DNA of 34,443 nucleotides from Novosphingobium organovorum (lineage in GTDB: Bacteria > Pseudomonadota > Alphaproteobacteria > Sphingomonadales > Sphingomonadaceae), in the NCBI RefSeq assembly GCF_022832435.1, contig NZ_JALHLF010000007.1, positions 61,373 to 95,815 on the forward strand. The letters are read 5' to 3'. Below are positions 1 through 7,839 of this stretch, piece after piece. The translations under genes and the position numbers were made by a program. The notes beneath the pieces were generated by a model. The model did no database searches. It saw nothing but the letters and a program-made list of their open reading frames with translations, and was not told the origin of the DNA. Numbering within the stretch: position 1 is the stretch's first letter; every line of letters begins with the position of its first letter.

Positions 1-136
1 TTACGCTCCCCAAGTCTCGCTGTCCCTCCCGCACGCGGGAGAGGGAAGGCGATTATACCCTCCCGCTGGCGGAAGGGCCGGAAGGCTTGGCACCGAAGGG
101 ACCTGGCCGGACGGGGTGGGCGGGAACCCGCCGCAA
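1..136. other. Left-edge intergenic stretch with GC hairpins
   Basis: I see no gene here. The stretch holds two short perfect inverted repeats: CTCCCGC/GCGGGAG with a 2-nt loop at 26-41, and GCGGG/CCCGC with a 2-nt loop at 120-131. The second lies just past the stop of the leftward GGDEF gene and could end its transcript, but no T-tract follows. The CTCCCGC-type hairpin resembles GC-rich intergenic repeats, and a related CCCGCAGGCGGGAGG string occurs near 14869. Confidence 0.3.
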
Positions 137-1186
137 TCAGTCGTTCCGATCACCTCCAAATCTGTCCACGCAGCCTAGTGGTTCGATTCGCCGCGACCGC
201 CCGCCCAGCGCCTTGGCGCGGTAGAGATCGGCATCGGCGAGCGTGAACAGCTGGCGCGGTTCGCGCGGCGCGTTCGGATCGTCAAGCGCGAGGCCGAACG
301 AGACATGGATCGGCAGCGCAGAGCCCTGCCAGTCGAACGGCCGGTTGAGCCGGGGAAGTGCGCGCAGCAGACGGGCGCGCAGGGCGTGGTGGTTGTCCGG
401 GCGGGGCAGGATGAGCGCGAATTCGTCGCCGCCGATGCGGGCGGCCAGCCGCGCGTCGGAAAAGACCTCGCGCAGTCGCGCGCCGAAGACGCCAAGGCAG
501 GCGTCGCCCGCAAGGTGGCCCCAGCAATCGTTGAGCGCCTTGAACCCGTCGAGGTCGAACAGCACCAGTGCCGTCGCCTCGCCAAGGGGGGCGCTGCCCG
601 GTGGCGGCTCGAGGAAGGCGTGCTGGAAGCGCTGGCGGTTGGCAAGACCGGTCACCGCGTCGGTATAGGCCAGCCGTTCGAGATCGCCCAGGCGCTGGCG
701 TTCGGCGGTGATGTCCTGTTTTGTGCCGAACAGGCGCACCGCCTGGCCGCCGCGCACTTCGACGCTGGCGCTGATGCGGATCCAGCGTTCGAGCCCGGTG
801 CCGGTCTCGATCTGCGCTTCGAGGCAGAACGCCGAGCGGTTGCGGATCGCGCGTTCCCGCACGCTTTCCAGCAGGGCGCGTGAGGAGGAGGCGTACATGT
901 CGAGCGTCATGCGCCGGTCGACCGCGACGCCCTGGTCGAGCCCGAACAGCGCGAAGGTCCCTTCGCTCCAGCGCAGCGTCTCGCTGCCGAGGTCGCAGGA
1001 GAACATGCCGATGCCTTCCTCGGCGTCGGGCTGGATGGCGCTCGACGTGGGCTGGGTGGGCGGCGTGGGCAGGGCGCCGATGGCGTTGCCGCCGGCGCGC
1101 GAGATCGAGAAGAGTGCTTGTCTCTGAGCCATCACGCGCCGTGCCGTTATCGAATGCTGATAGTGCAATCGTTTAATAGTGAACAC
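137..1186 (-). CDS. PAS-GGDEF diguanylate cyclase-like protein
   Basis: This is a probable cytoplasmic signalling protein that makes c-di-GMP from two GTP. A PAS-like sensor segment (about residues 55-160, with a PAC-like GTKQDITAER end) precedes a GGDEF domain (about 165-335). The active-site loop RIGGDEFALILP is intact, as are the N-terminal DAVTGLANR and C-terminal ADLYRAKALGGR signatures. The usual RxxD product-inhibition site before GGDEF is missing (SDAR at that place). No membrane segment is seen. The start is uncertain: 1186 is a GTG without a clear ribosome site, and an ATG at 1132 (MAQRQALF) would remove 18 residues. It follows the small NTF2 gene on the same strand by 34 bp and may be read through from it, but nothing ties it to the catabolic genes. 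Confidence 0.82.
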   Translation of the reverse strand: MFTIKRLHYQHSITARRVMAQRQALFSISRAGGNAIGALPTPPTQPTSSAIQPDAEEGIGMFSCDLGSETLRWSEGTFALFGLDQGVAVDRRMTLDMYASSSRALLESVRERAIRNRSAFCLEAQIETGTGLERWIRISASVEVRGGQAVRLFGTKQDITAERQRLGDLERLAYTDAVTGLANRQRFQHAFLEPPPGSAPLGEATALVLFDLDGFKALNDCWGHLAGDACLGVFGARLREVFSDARLAARIGGDEFALILPRPDNHHALRARLLRALPRLNRPFDWQGSALPIHVSFGLALDDPNAPREPRQLFTLADADLYRAKALGGRSRRIEPLGCVDRFGGDRND

Positions 1187-1220
1187 TTAACGGCGTGCTA
1201 ACGGTGTTTTGACTGTGCGG

Positions 1221-1652
1221 TTACGCCGGGGCTGGTTCGGGGATCCAGACCGCGCCCTTGATATGGTCGATCAGCCCTTGCGCGTTGACGCGGTAGAGGA
1301 TCAGGAACTCCACCTCGACGCGGGCGCCCTGGGGGACCACCGCCATGCCGGTGTAACCGTGCGCGGCCAGTACCTGGGCTGATAGGTCCTGCAGCCCCTC
1401 GAACGCGATGACCACGTTGGCGACGAACCCATCCTGGCCCGGATAGTACCCGCACAGGCGCACGGTTTCGCGGCAATAGGCGTGGAAGAAGGCGTAGAAG
1501 CGCCGGAACGCTTCCTTGCCGCGCACCGCGAAACCGGCGTTTTCGAGCACGAAGTCATCGGTGAAGAAGGCTTCGAGCGCCGCATAGTCGCGCGCGTTGA
1601 AGGCGGCGATGTAGCGCTGGTAATCTTCGCGCGAGGGGACGGGCACGCTCAA
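1221..1652 (-). CDS. SnoaL/NTF2-fold small protein (143 aa)
   Basis: This is a single-domain alpha+beta cone protein. The pattern YIAAFNARDYAALEAFF near the N-terminus and the closing strand with DHIKGAVWIPEP are typical of SnoaL-like polyketide cyclase/isomerase/lyase proteins. The family has no fixed chemistry; members isomerise, dehydrate, decarboxylate or cleave C-C bonds, so the substrate cannot be read from sequence. The frame opens with a TTG at 1652 whose TTGA overlaps the stop of the aldehyde dehydrogenase gene, so translation is probably coupled; a GTG at 1646 is the alternative start. No signal peptide is seen. Its neighbours suggest a role on an aromatic side-chain intermediate. 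It is distinct from the second NTF2-fold gene at 14304. Confidence 0.78.
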   Translation of the reverse strand: MSVPVPSREDYQRYIAAFNARDYAALEAFFTDDFVLENAGFAVRGKEAFRRFYAFFHAYCRETVRLCGYYPGQDGFVANVVIAFEGLQDLSAQVLAAHGYTGMAVVPQGARVEVEFLILYRVNAQGLIDHIKGAVWIPEPAPA

Positions 1653-3121
1653 AGCTGCGCGGGCATGGCGTCGAGCAGCAGTGTCTTGCTTTCAAGGAAC
1701 GAGGACAGCCCCTCGATCCCGCCTTCGCGGCCCACGCCCGATTGCTTGAAGCCGCCGAAGGGCAGCCCGAATTCCAGCCGCATGCCGTTCTGTCCGAACC
1801 CGCCCGCGCGCACCTGGCGCCCGATGCGGTAGGCGGCTTCGTGGTCGGTGGTCAGCACCGAGCCGTTGAGCCCGAACTGGCTTTCGTTGGCGATGCGGAT
1901 CGCGTCGTCCTCGTCCTCGGCCGGGATGAGGGCGAGAACCGGGCCGAAGATTTCCTCCTGCGCGATGCGGCTGGTGTTGTCGACGTGGGCGAACAGGGTG
2001 GGTTCGAGGAAGTAGCCCTTGTTGAGGCCCGCCGGGCGCTGGCCGCCGGTGACGAGCTGCGCGCCGTCCTGCTGGCCGATCGCGACATAGCTTTCCACGC
2101 GTTCGAGCTGGCGCTTCATGGCGAGCGGGCCGAGCTGGGTGTCGGGCGCGGTGCTGGGGCCGATCTTCACTCCCTTCATCACCCGCGCGATGGCTTCGGC
2201 CAGTTCGTCGTGGCGTGACTTGTGGACGATCGCGCGGCTGAGCATCGCGCAGACCTGCCCGCTCATCACGGTGATCGTGTTGCCCAGGATCGCGGCGGCG
2301 GCATCGATGGGGAAATCGTCGCGCACGATCGCGGCCGACTTTCCGCCCAGTTCGAGGGTGCAGCGCGCGATCCGCCCGGCGCAGACCTCGCCGATGCGCT
2401 TGCCCGCGAGCGTCGATCCGGTGAAGCTCACCTTGTCGACGCCGGGGTTGTTGACGAGGTGGTCGGACGCCTCGCGCCCGCCGCAAACCAGGTTGATGAC
2501 GCCGGCAGGGATCCCGGCGGCGTCGGCCGCTTCGGCCATGATATAGGCTTCGAGCGGGGTTTCGGGGGAGGGTTTCATGATGACCGTGCAGCCCGCGACA
2601 AGCGCGTAGGCGACCTTGCTCGACAGGATGCCGAAAGGGGCGTTCCACGGCGCAATGCAGGCCGCGACGCCGACCGGTTCGTAGGCGACCAGCGCGGTGT
2701 CGACCATCGTACTGGGGCGGCGCACGACGAATTCGAAATCGCGCCCGAGCGAAGCGATGAATTGGATCGTGGCGATCGCTCCGCCGTGCATCTGCGGGGC
2801 GAAGCTGGCAAGGCCGCCGACTTGCGCGGTCCACGCCGCGCACAGTTCCTCCTGGCGCTTTTTGAGTTCCTGCGCCCAGCGCGTGACCATCGCGCCGCGT
2901 TCGGCCGGGGCCATGCGCGGCCAGGGGCCGGTGTCGAACGCCGTGCGGGCCGCTGCCACCGCGCGGTCCATGTCGGCCGCCGTCGCTTCGGCGACGATGC
3001 TCACCACCTCCTCGCTGTTAGGGCTCACCAGCGCGATCCGGTCGGTGCCGGTGGAATCGACCCAGGCCCCGTCGATGTAGAGCTTTTCAGGATTGCGGAT
3101 GTCTACGCCTTTGGGGGTCAT
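1649..3121 (-). CDS. NAD(P)+-dependent aldehyde dehydrogenase
   Basis: At 490 aa this is full length for the ALDH superfamily, which oxidises aldehydes to acids with NAD(P)+ in the cytoplasm. Visible landmarks are the oxyanion Asn in APWN (N160), the cofactor-loop FTGSTLAGKRIGE, the general base in LELGG (E257) and the nucleophile in SGQVCAMLSR (C291), so it should be active. The ATG at 3121 is preceded by AGAGGAA about 8 bases upstream. It leads a unit with the overlapping NTF2 gene and lies divergent to an aromatic-acid transporter, with a shared palindromic operator between them. An aromatic aldehyde from side-chain oxidation or stilbene cleavage (a vanillin type) is a plausible substrate. 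I cannot tell it from other members such as an aroyl-acetaldehyde dehydrogenase. Confidence 0.9.
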   Translation of the reverse strand: MTPKGVDIRNPEKLYIDGAWVDSTGTDRIALVSPNSEEVVSIVAEATAADMDRAVAAARTAFDTGPWPRMAPAERGAMVTRWAQELKKRQEELCAAWTAQVGGLASFAPQMHGGAIATIQFIASLGRDFEFVVRRPSTMVDTALVAYEPVGVAACIAPWNAPFGILSSKVAYALVAGCTVIMKPSPETPLEAYIMAEAADAAGIPAGVINLVCGGREASDHLVNNPGVDKVSFTGSTLAGKRIGEVCAGRIARCTLELGGKSAAIVRDDFPIDAAAAILGNTITVMSGQVCAMLSRAIVHKSRHDELAEAIARVMKGVKIGPSTAPDTQLGPLAMKRQLERVESYVAIGQQDGAQLVTGGQRPAGLNKGYFLEPTLFAHVDNTSRIAQEEIFGPVLALIPAEDEDDAIRIANESQFGLNGSVLTTDHEAAYRIGRQVRAGGFGQNGMRLEFGLPFGGFKQSGVGREGGIEGLSSFLESKTLLLDAMPAQL

Positions 3122-3187
3122 CGCGGGATTCCTCTTCCATACAGGTTGCGCGCCTTCGTGAATCCGTCGGGCGGGTGGGCGCGCGTC

Positions 3188-3224
3188 TTGCTAAAACGAT
3201 AACGAGCGTTACGATGTGGTGCAA
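3188..3224. promoter_or_regulatory. Divergent promoters around GTAAC-N4-GTTAC operator (ALDH / transporter)
   Basis: The palindrome ATAACGAGCGTTAC (3199-3212) matches the window-wide GTAAC-N4-GTTAC element at 9 of its 10 arm bases. It sits inside two back-to-back promoter-like elements. Leftward there is TTGCAC (3219-3224), 17 bp, then TATCGT (3196-3201). Rightward there is TTGCTA (3188-3193), 16 bp, then TACGAT (3210-3215). One bound protein would occlude both, which suggests repression. Confidence 0.6.
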
Positions 3225-3298
3225 CGCCCAAAACGCATAGTCTGCGTAGAAAATGGGAAGAGCGCTCGCGTCCAGCGCTGGGGAGAGGATCGAACACG

Positions 3299-4639
3299 AT
3301 GCACGACAGCGCGAGCCGGGCCGAACCGGCGCAGGGCCCATCCGGGGCAGACCCGTCCTTGGTCGGAGAGCCCGCGCCGTCACCGTCACCGTCACCGTCA
3401 CCGTCACCTTCGGGGCGGCGCAGCCGGGGCGTGTCGCTGGTGCTGTGCGGCGCGGTCATGCTGCTCGACGGGTACGATCTGACCGCGATGCCGCTGGCTG
3501 TGCCGCATCTCGGCCCGCTGCTGGGCCTTGCCCCGCAGGGGTTCGCGCTGGCGCTGTCGGCGGTGCTGCTCGGGCTTGGGCTGGGGGCGGTGACGCTGGC
3601 GCCGCTGGGCGATCGGTTTGGTCGGCGGCGGGTGATCCTGGCGGCGCTGCCGGTGCTGGCGGCGGCGACGTTTGGCACTGCGAGCGGGCGCACGCTGGAG
3701 GCTTTCGCCGCGTGGCGTCTGCTGACCGGGCTCGCGCTGGGCGCGTGCCTGCCGAACGTGACCGCGCTCAGCGCCGAACTGGCCCGGCCGGGACGGCGCG
3801 CGAGCACGATGAGCGTGGTTTCCATGGCGATCCCGCTGGGCGCGGCGGGCGCGGGGCTGATCGTCCCGCCGCTGGTGGCGCTGGCGGGCTGGGCAGCCAT
3901 CTTCCTGCTGGCGGGCATCGTGACGCTGGTTCTCTTCGTAGCGCTGTGGCTGGGGCTTGCCGAAGCGCCGCAGATGGCCTCCACCGCGTCGCAAAATACC
4001 CGCATCGCCGCGCTCTGGTTGGCGCTGCTGGCGCCCTCGGTGCGGCGTGTCACCGGGCTGATCTGCGCGCTCTACGCGCTCAACGCTGGCGTGCTTTATT
4101 ACGTCAATTCGTGGGTGCCCACGGTGCTGCCCTGGGCCGGGTTCCCGCTCGCCAGCGCGGCGCACGCGGTCGCGTTGCTGCAGATTGGCGGCATGGCCAT
4201 CGCGCTCGTCCTGGCGCGGCTGCTCGACGCGGGGCGCGGGATTGCGGTCCTTGCGGCAAGTTATGCGGTGATCGCTGCGGCGCTGCTGGCGTTCGGCCTT
4301 ATCGCGCCGACGCGCCTGGGCTGGGGCGCGCTGTTGCTGCTGGCGGGCGGCGGGGTGGCGGGTGTCCACGTCGCCATCCTCGCGCTGGCCTCGCAGTGGG
4401 TCGCGCCGCGCCTGCTGTCGAGCTTGATCGGGATGGCGGTGGCGCTGGCGCGGATCGGGGCGATTGGCGGCCCGTTGCTGGGGGGACTGGTGGTGGCGCG
4501 GGTTCCGGCCGAGCCCGCCGGGGCGAGCGCTTTCTTCGCGCTTGCCGCGGTCCCGGTGGCGGCGTGTCTGGGGCTGGTCCTGCTCTTGCGCCGGACCGCC
4601 CCGCGGCGACCCGCCCAGGGTAACTCAGTCGAGCCTTAG
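3299..4639 (+). CDS. AAHS-family MFS transporter (aromatic acid:H+ symporter-like)
   Basis: This 446-aa inner-membrane carrier has about 12 hydrophobic segments. It shows the DGYD motif in the first membrane helix (57-60) and the loop 2-3 signature GDRFGRR (104-110). Both are hallmarks of the aromatic acid/H+ symporter group (PcaK, BenK and VanK type), so it probably imports an aromatic acid such as vanillate or a related phenolic acid. The ATG at 3299 follows a GGGGAGAGG ribosome site. The cytoplasmic N-terminus carries an unusual Pro-Ser repeat (about 27-38) encoded by five exact copies of CCGTCA. It is divergent from the aldehyde dehydrogenase, with the shared operator near 3205 in between. 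Its 3' end overlaps the convergent DoxX-like gene by 15 bp. Confidence 0.85.
   Translation: MHDSASRAEPAQGPSGADPSLVGEPAPSPSPSPSPSPSGRRSRGVSLVLCGAVMLLDGYDLTAMPLAVPHLGPLLGLAPQGFALALSAVLLGLGLGAVTLAPLGDRFGRRRVILAALPVLAAATFGTASGRTLEAFAAWRLLTGLALGACLPNVTALSAELARPGRRASTMSVVSMAIPLGAAGAGLIVPPLVALAGWAAIFLLAGIVTLVLFVALWLGLAEAPQMASTASQNTRIAALWLALLAPSVRRVTGLICALYALNAGVLYYVNSWVPTVLPWAGFPLASAAHAVALLQIGGMAIALVLARLLDAGRGIAVLAASYAVIAAALLAFGLIAPTRLGWGALLLLAGGGVAGVHVAILALASQWVAPRLLSSLIGMAVALARIGAIGGPLLGGLVVARVPAEPAGASAFFALAAVPVAACLGLVLLLRRTAPRRPAQGNSVEP
3377..3406 (+). repeat. Five tandem CCGTCA hexamers in the transporter gene
   Basis: Five perfect copies of a 6-base unit encode alternating Pro and Ser in the N-terminal cytoplasmic tail of the AAHS transporter. 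Unit length is a multiple of three, so copy-number change would alter tail length without shifting the frame. Confidence 0.9.
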
Positions 4640-5044
4640 CGTAAAGTCGCGCGCGCCTTTCCACGCGGTCAGCATCGGGCGGTAGTAGGCGCGGTAGGGC
4701 CACAGCAGGACGGCGTTGAACAGCACGGTGAGCGCGCCGAACACCACCTCGACGACGCCCCATTCGAGCGCGAAGTTCCAGTAGGCGATGACCACCGTGA
4801 GGGGGACCGCGGCGGCCGCGACGAGTGGCATCAGCCGGTCGGCGAGGACCAGCACGGCGATCGCGATCTCGGCCACCTTGACCCAGGCGAACAGCCCCGA
4901 ATGGATCAGGGCGAGCGTGAATTCCTGGCCGAGCGCGGTGTTGCCCAGCGGCTGGAGGTCGAAGGGGGTGAAATACTCCACCCCCGAGAACAGATACCAG
5001 CCGCCAAAAACCATCCGACTGACATGGTAGAGCGTGCGCATCAT
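4625..5044 (-). CDS. DoxX-like small integral membrane protein
   Basis: This is a protein of about 139 aa with four predicted membrane segments, including VFGGWYLFSGVEYF, an Ala/Val-rich helix near IAIAVLVLADRL and a final VVFGALTVLFNAVLL. It resembles the DoxX/DoxD-like membrane family, whose biochemical role is mostly unclear (some members associate with thiosulfate or thiol-redox oxidation). I chose the ATG at 5044 because GAGGAG lies about 10 bases upstream; the open frame extends to 5089 but would then overlap the receptor gene. It starts 14 bp after the TonB receptor stop and is very probably co-transcribed with it. A function linked to uptake or quinone-coupled oxidation is a guess. 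Confidence 0.7.
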   Translation of the reverse strand: MMRTLYHVSRMVFGGWYLFSGVEYFTPFDLQPLGNTALGQEFTLALIHSGLFAWVKVAEIAIAVLVLADRLMPLVAAAAVPLTVVIAYWNFALEWGVVEVVFGALTVLFNAVLLWPYRAYYRPMLTAWKGARDFTLRLD

Positions 5045-5058
5045 GGCCTTCGCGCTCC

Positions 5059-7485
5059 TCAGAACGAACGGCGCAGCGCGACGAACCACTCGCGCGGGCG
5101 TCCCACCGCGCCGGTGACCACGCCGTAGTTCGAATAGTTGTCCGCCTTGCCGGTATAGTAGAATTTGTCGAACAGGTTGGTGATCGCGCTGCTCAGTTCC
5201 CAGTCGCCGTCGTGCGAGGCGTAGGTCAGGCGCAGGTTGAACAGGCTGCGCGCGGCGACCTTGTTGGTGTCCGCGTTGACCGAGTTGAAGTAGAACGCGG
5301 ACTGATAGGTCCAGTCGAAGCGGGGGGTCAGCGTGCCGATCCCGTGGCCCAGGTCCGCCTTGTACTGGACCCCTGCGCTGCTCTGCCAGGACGGGTTGAA
5401 CGGCGCCTTCATGGCGAGCGAAACCCCGGTCGAGGCGTCCACGCTGGTGTACTGGAAGTGGAGGTAGCCGAACGAACCGTCGATCTGGAGACCGTCGAGG
5501 GGTTCGGCGAACAGTTCGCCCTCAAGCCCCCATACATGCGCGTTGCCCGCGTTGGCCGGCTCCGAACAGGTCGACAGCACGCTTTCGCTGCAGGTGTAGC
5601 GGTTGATCTGGATGTTCTTGTAATCGTTGTAGAAGAACGTGCCGTTGAAGCGCAGGCGGCGGTCCAGCAGGTCCGACTTGAAGCCCGCTTCGTAAGTAAC
5701 GAGCGTTTCGGGATCGAAAGTCACGATCTGGTCGACGACGTAGGGGCGCGGGTTGGTGCCGCCGCCCTTGTAGCCGGTGGCGACCTGCGCATAGACCATG
5801 AGTTCGGGGCTGAAGCGGTAGTTGGCACCCAGCCGCCAGTCGATCCGGTCGCCCGTGTAGGTGCTGCTCTGGTCGTTGAGCCCGACCACCAGCAGGTTCA
5901 CCAGCGAAGCGCCGTCGGGCACGCTGCCGTCGGTGTTGCTGCGGTGGAAGACATAGGTCTTCTTGTCGTCGGTGTAGCGCAGCCCGCCGATGAGGTTGAG
6001 CGCGTCGGTCAGGTGCAGCTCGCCATGGACGAAGGCCGAGGTCGAGCGGTTGGTGACCGGATCGTCCTGAATGAAATCGAGCTGCGAGGTGGGCAGCAGG
6101 ACGCGGCCGGTGATGCGATCCCTGGCGTTGTAATAGTACCCGCCCACGGTCATGTCGGCGAGCGTGCCGAGCTGCGCGGAGAGGCGCAGTTCCTGCGTGA
6201 ACTGCTTGTGCCCATAGGTGAATTCCTGGGTCAGCAGCGAGAGCGGTGAACCGTCCAGGTCGATGCCGGTCTTGCCGTGCGCCTCGCGGTAGGCGGTGAT
6301 CGAGGTCAGCGCGAGATGATCGCCCAGCTGGTAGTCTACATGGCCCGCCACGCCCCAGGCCTTTGCGGTGTTCTCGGGGCTGGTGGTGAAGCTGCCGGGC
6401 TCGACCTGGTAGGGCCCGAAGACCGAATCGTAATTGCCCCCGCTCGCGTAGTTGGCGTAGCTGGTGTACGAATGCGCGCCGGTGATGAAGCGGCTGTCGA
6501 ACGGCACGCCCGCGCTGGCATCGTCCGCGACGTAACTGCGCACGGCCGAGTTGTCGGCGGCGATCAGCTTGGTGGCGACCTGTTCGGAATTGTTCTGCGA
6601 ATAGTCTCCTACAAGGTTGATCTCGAGCGGCGAGCCGTCGGGCTGGTAGCGCAACGCGAGGCGTCCGCCGTGAATGTCGATGCCGCCTTCGGTGCCGGTC
6701 TTGCAGCTCTTGCTGCCCGTCGTCGCGGTGATGCCCGAATCCGGATAGAGGCAACCATAGTCGAGCAGCGTCATGTACCCGTCGGTGTGCTTGGACATTC
6801 CCGAAACGCGCGCGTAGAGCCCGTCGGCGATGGTGAAGTCGGCGCTGCCCTTGAAATCGAGCCGGCCGTAGCTCCCCGTGCTTGCCTCGAGGAAGCCGCC
6901 GCCGTTGCCGTCGGGCTTCTTGCTGAACAGCTTGATCGAGCCACCGATCGAGTTCTTGCCCGACAGCGTGCCCTGCGGACCGCGCAGGACTTCGACCCGG
7001 TCGAGATCGTTGAGTTCGAGGATCGCGCCGAACGTGGTGCCGTAATAGACGTCGTCGATGTAGATGCCCACGCCCGGTTCGAGCGCGAAGCTGGAATCGT
7101 TCTGGCCGATGCCGCGGATATAGGCCTGGATCGCGCTGCCGTTGAGCCCGGTCGCCTGCGAGAGGTTCACGTTGGGCGCGATCGCGGTGAGATCGGTCAC
7201 GCTCTCCACGCTCTTGGCTTCCAGCTCCGCGCCGCTGGTCGCGGTGATCGCGATCGGTGTGTCCTGCAGGCGCTGCGCACGGAACTGCGCGGTGACGATG
7301 ATCTCGGGAATGCTGGCCCCGTCACTGGCCCCGTTACTGGCCCCGCCCCTGGCCGGAGCGTCGGCGGCTGGCGGGGTGGAGGTGGTCTGGGCCTGGGCGA
7401 GACTGGCCGCGCCGGTAAGGCCGGTGGTGAGGGCGATGATCGCGGTCATCGTCCGCCGGGCAGGGGTGATCGTGGCTCGTGCCAT
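5059..7485 (-). CDS. TonB-dependent outer membrane receptor (first copy)
   Basis: This 808-aa outer-membrane beta-barrel imports a ligand using TonB-ExbBD energy. It has a signal peptide (about 1-33, ending LAQAQ), a low-complexity Gly/Ala/Ser stretch, a TonB-box-like EIIVTAQFRAQRLQDTPIAIT, a plug domain with RGIGQND and VEVLRGPQGTLSGKNSIGG, and a long barrel closing in REWFVALRRSF with the C-terminal Phe needed for insertion. Sphingomonads use such receptors for aromatics and other substrates as well as iron. The ATG at 7485 follows GGGAGAGGA. It probably heads a two-gene unit with the DoxX-like gene and is controlled by the palindrome at 7764. The context points to a lignin- or plant-phenolic ligand rather than a siderophore; this is inferred from neighbours only. 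Confidence 0.92.
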   Translation of the reverse strand: MARATITPARRTMTAIIALTTGLTGAASLAQAQTTSTPPAADAPARGGASNGASDGASIPEIIVTAQFRAQRLQDTPIAITATSGAELEAKSVESVTDLTAIAPNVNLSQATGLNGSAIQAYIRGIGQNDSSFALEPGVGIYIDDVYYGTTFGAILELNDLDRVEVLRGPQGTLSGKNSIGGSIKLFSKKPDGNGGGFLEASTGSYGRLDFKGSADFTIADGLYARVSGMSKHTDGYMTLLDYGCLYPDSGITATTGSKSCKTGTEGGIDIHGGRLALRYQPDGSPLEINLVGDYSQNNSEQVATKLIAADNSAVRSYVADDASAGVPFDSRFITGAHSYTSYANYASGGNYDSVFGPYQVEPGSFTTSPENTAKAWGVAGHVDYQLGDHLALTSITAYREAHGKTGIDLDGSPLSLLTQEFTYGHKQFTQELRLSAQLGTLADMTVGGYYYNARDRITGRVLLPTSQLDFIQDDPVTNRSTSAFVHGELHLTDALNLIGGLRYTDDKKTYVFHRSNTDGSVPDGASLVNLLVVGLNDQSSTYTGDRIDWRLGANYRFSPELMVYAQVATGYKGGGTNPRPYVVDQIVTFDPETLVTYEAGFKSDLLDRRLRFNGTFFYNDYKNIQINRYTCSESVLSTCSEPANAGNAHVWGLEGELFAEPLDGLQIDGSFGYLHFQYTSVDASTGVSLAMKAPFNPSWQSSAGVQYKADLGHGIGTLTPRFDWTYQSAFYFNSVNADTNKVAARSLFNLRLTYASHDGDWELSSAITNLFDKFYYTGKADNYSNYGVVTGAVGRPREWFVALRRSF

Positions 7486-7839
7486 GCTGGTTGTCCTCTC
7501 CCTAATGCCGCCGGAGCAGGGCCGGGGATGGCGGGTCCTTGAGGCCCGTTCTCATCCTCGCCTCAGGGGTCAGGGCAGGGCCGGGCCCGCGTGGTGCGAC
7601 CATGGGCCTTGCGCCGTCGTCCCGATCCGACGGTTGCTTGCTGGTGACTGTTCTTGTTTATGTTCAGTTCTGGTTCTGTGCAGGCGCGTGCGTGCGGGCG
7701 GTGCCCGGCGCTGGGACGCGCCCTGTGCACCGGGTGCCGACACGCTCCCTGTCTATCAAATTTGTAACGATCGTTACTAATGAGTCAATCGAAAAATCGG
7801 CCCGATCCGCGTCCGCCGCGGATCCGGCATGAACGGGGT
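7486..7839. other. 354-bp intergenic leader of the TonB receptor
   Basis: No gene is supported here. The stretch holds a promoter with palindromic operator (7760-7788) close to the dioxygenase end and a predicted long leader of about 260 bases before the receptor start. The leader has no T-rich terminator or riboswitch pattern that I can recognise; parts of it are GC-rich (7560-7620) and an AT-richer segment lies at 7640-7680. Confidence 0.5.
7760..7788 (-). promoter_or_regulatory. TonB receptor promoter with perfect GTAACGATCGTTAC operator
   Basis: The 14-bp perfect palindrome at 7764-7777 lies between a leftward -35-like TTGACT (7783-7788) and a weak -10-like ACAAAT (7760-7765), with a 17-bp spacer. 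The geometry is the same as at the NmrA promoter, so the operator occupies the RNA polymerase spacer and probably works by repression. Confidence 0.65.
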
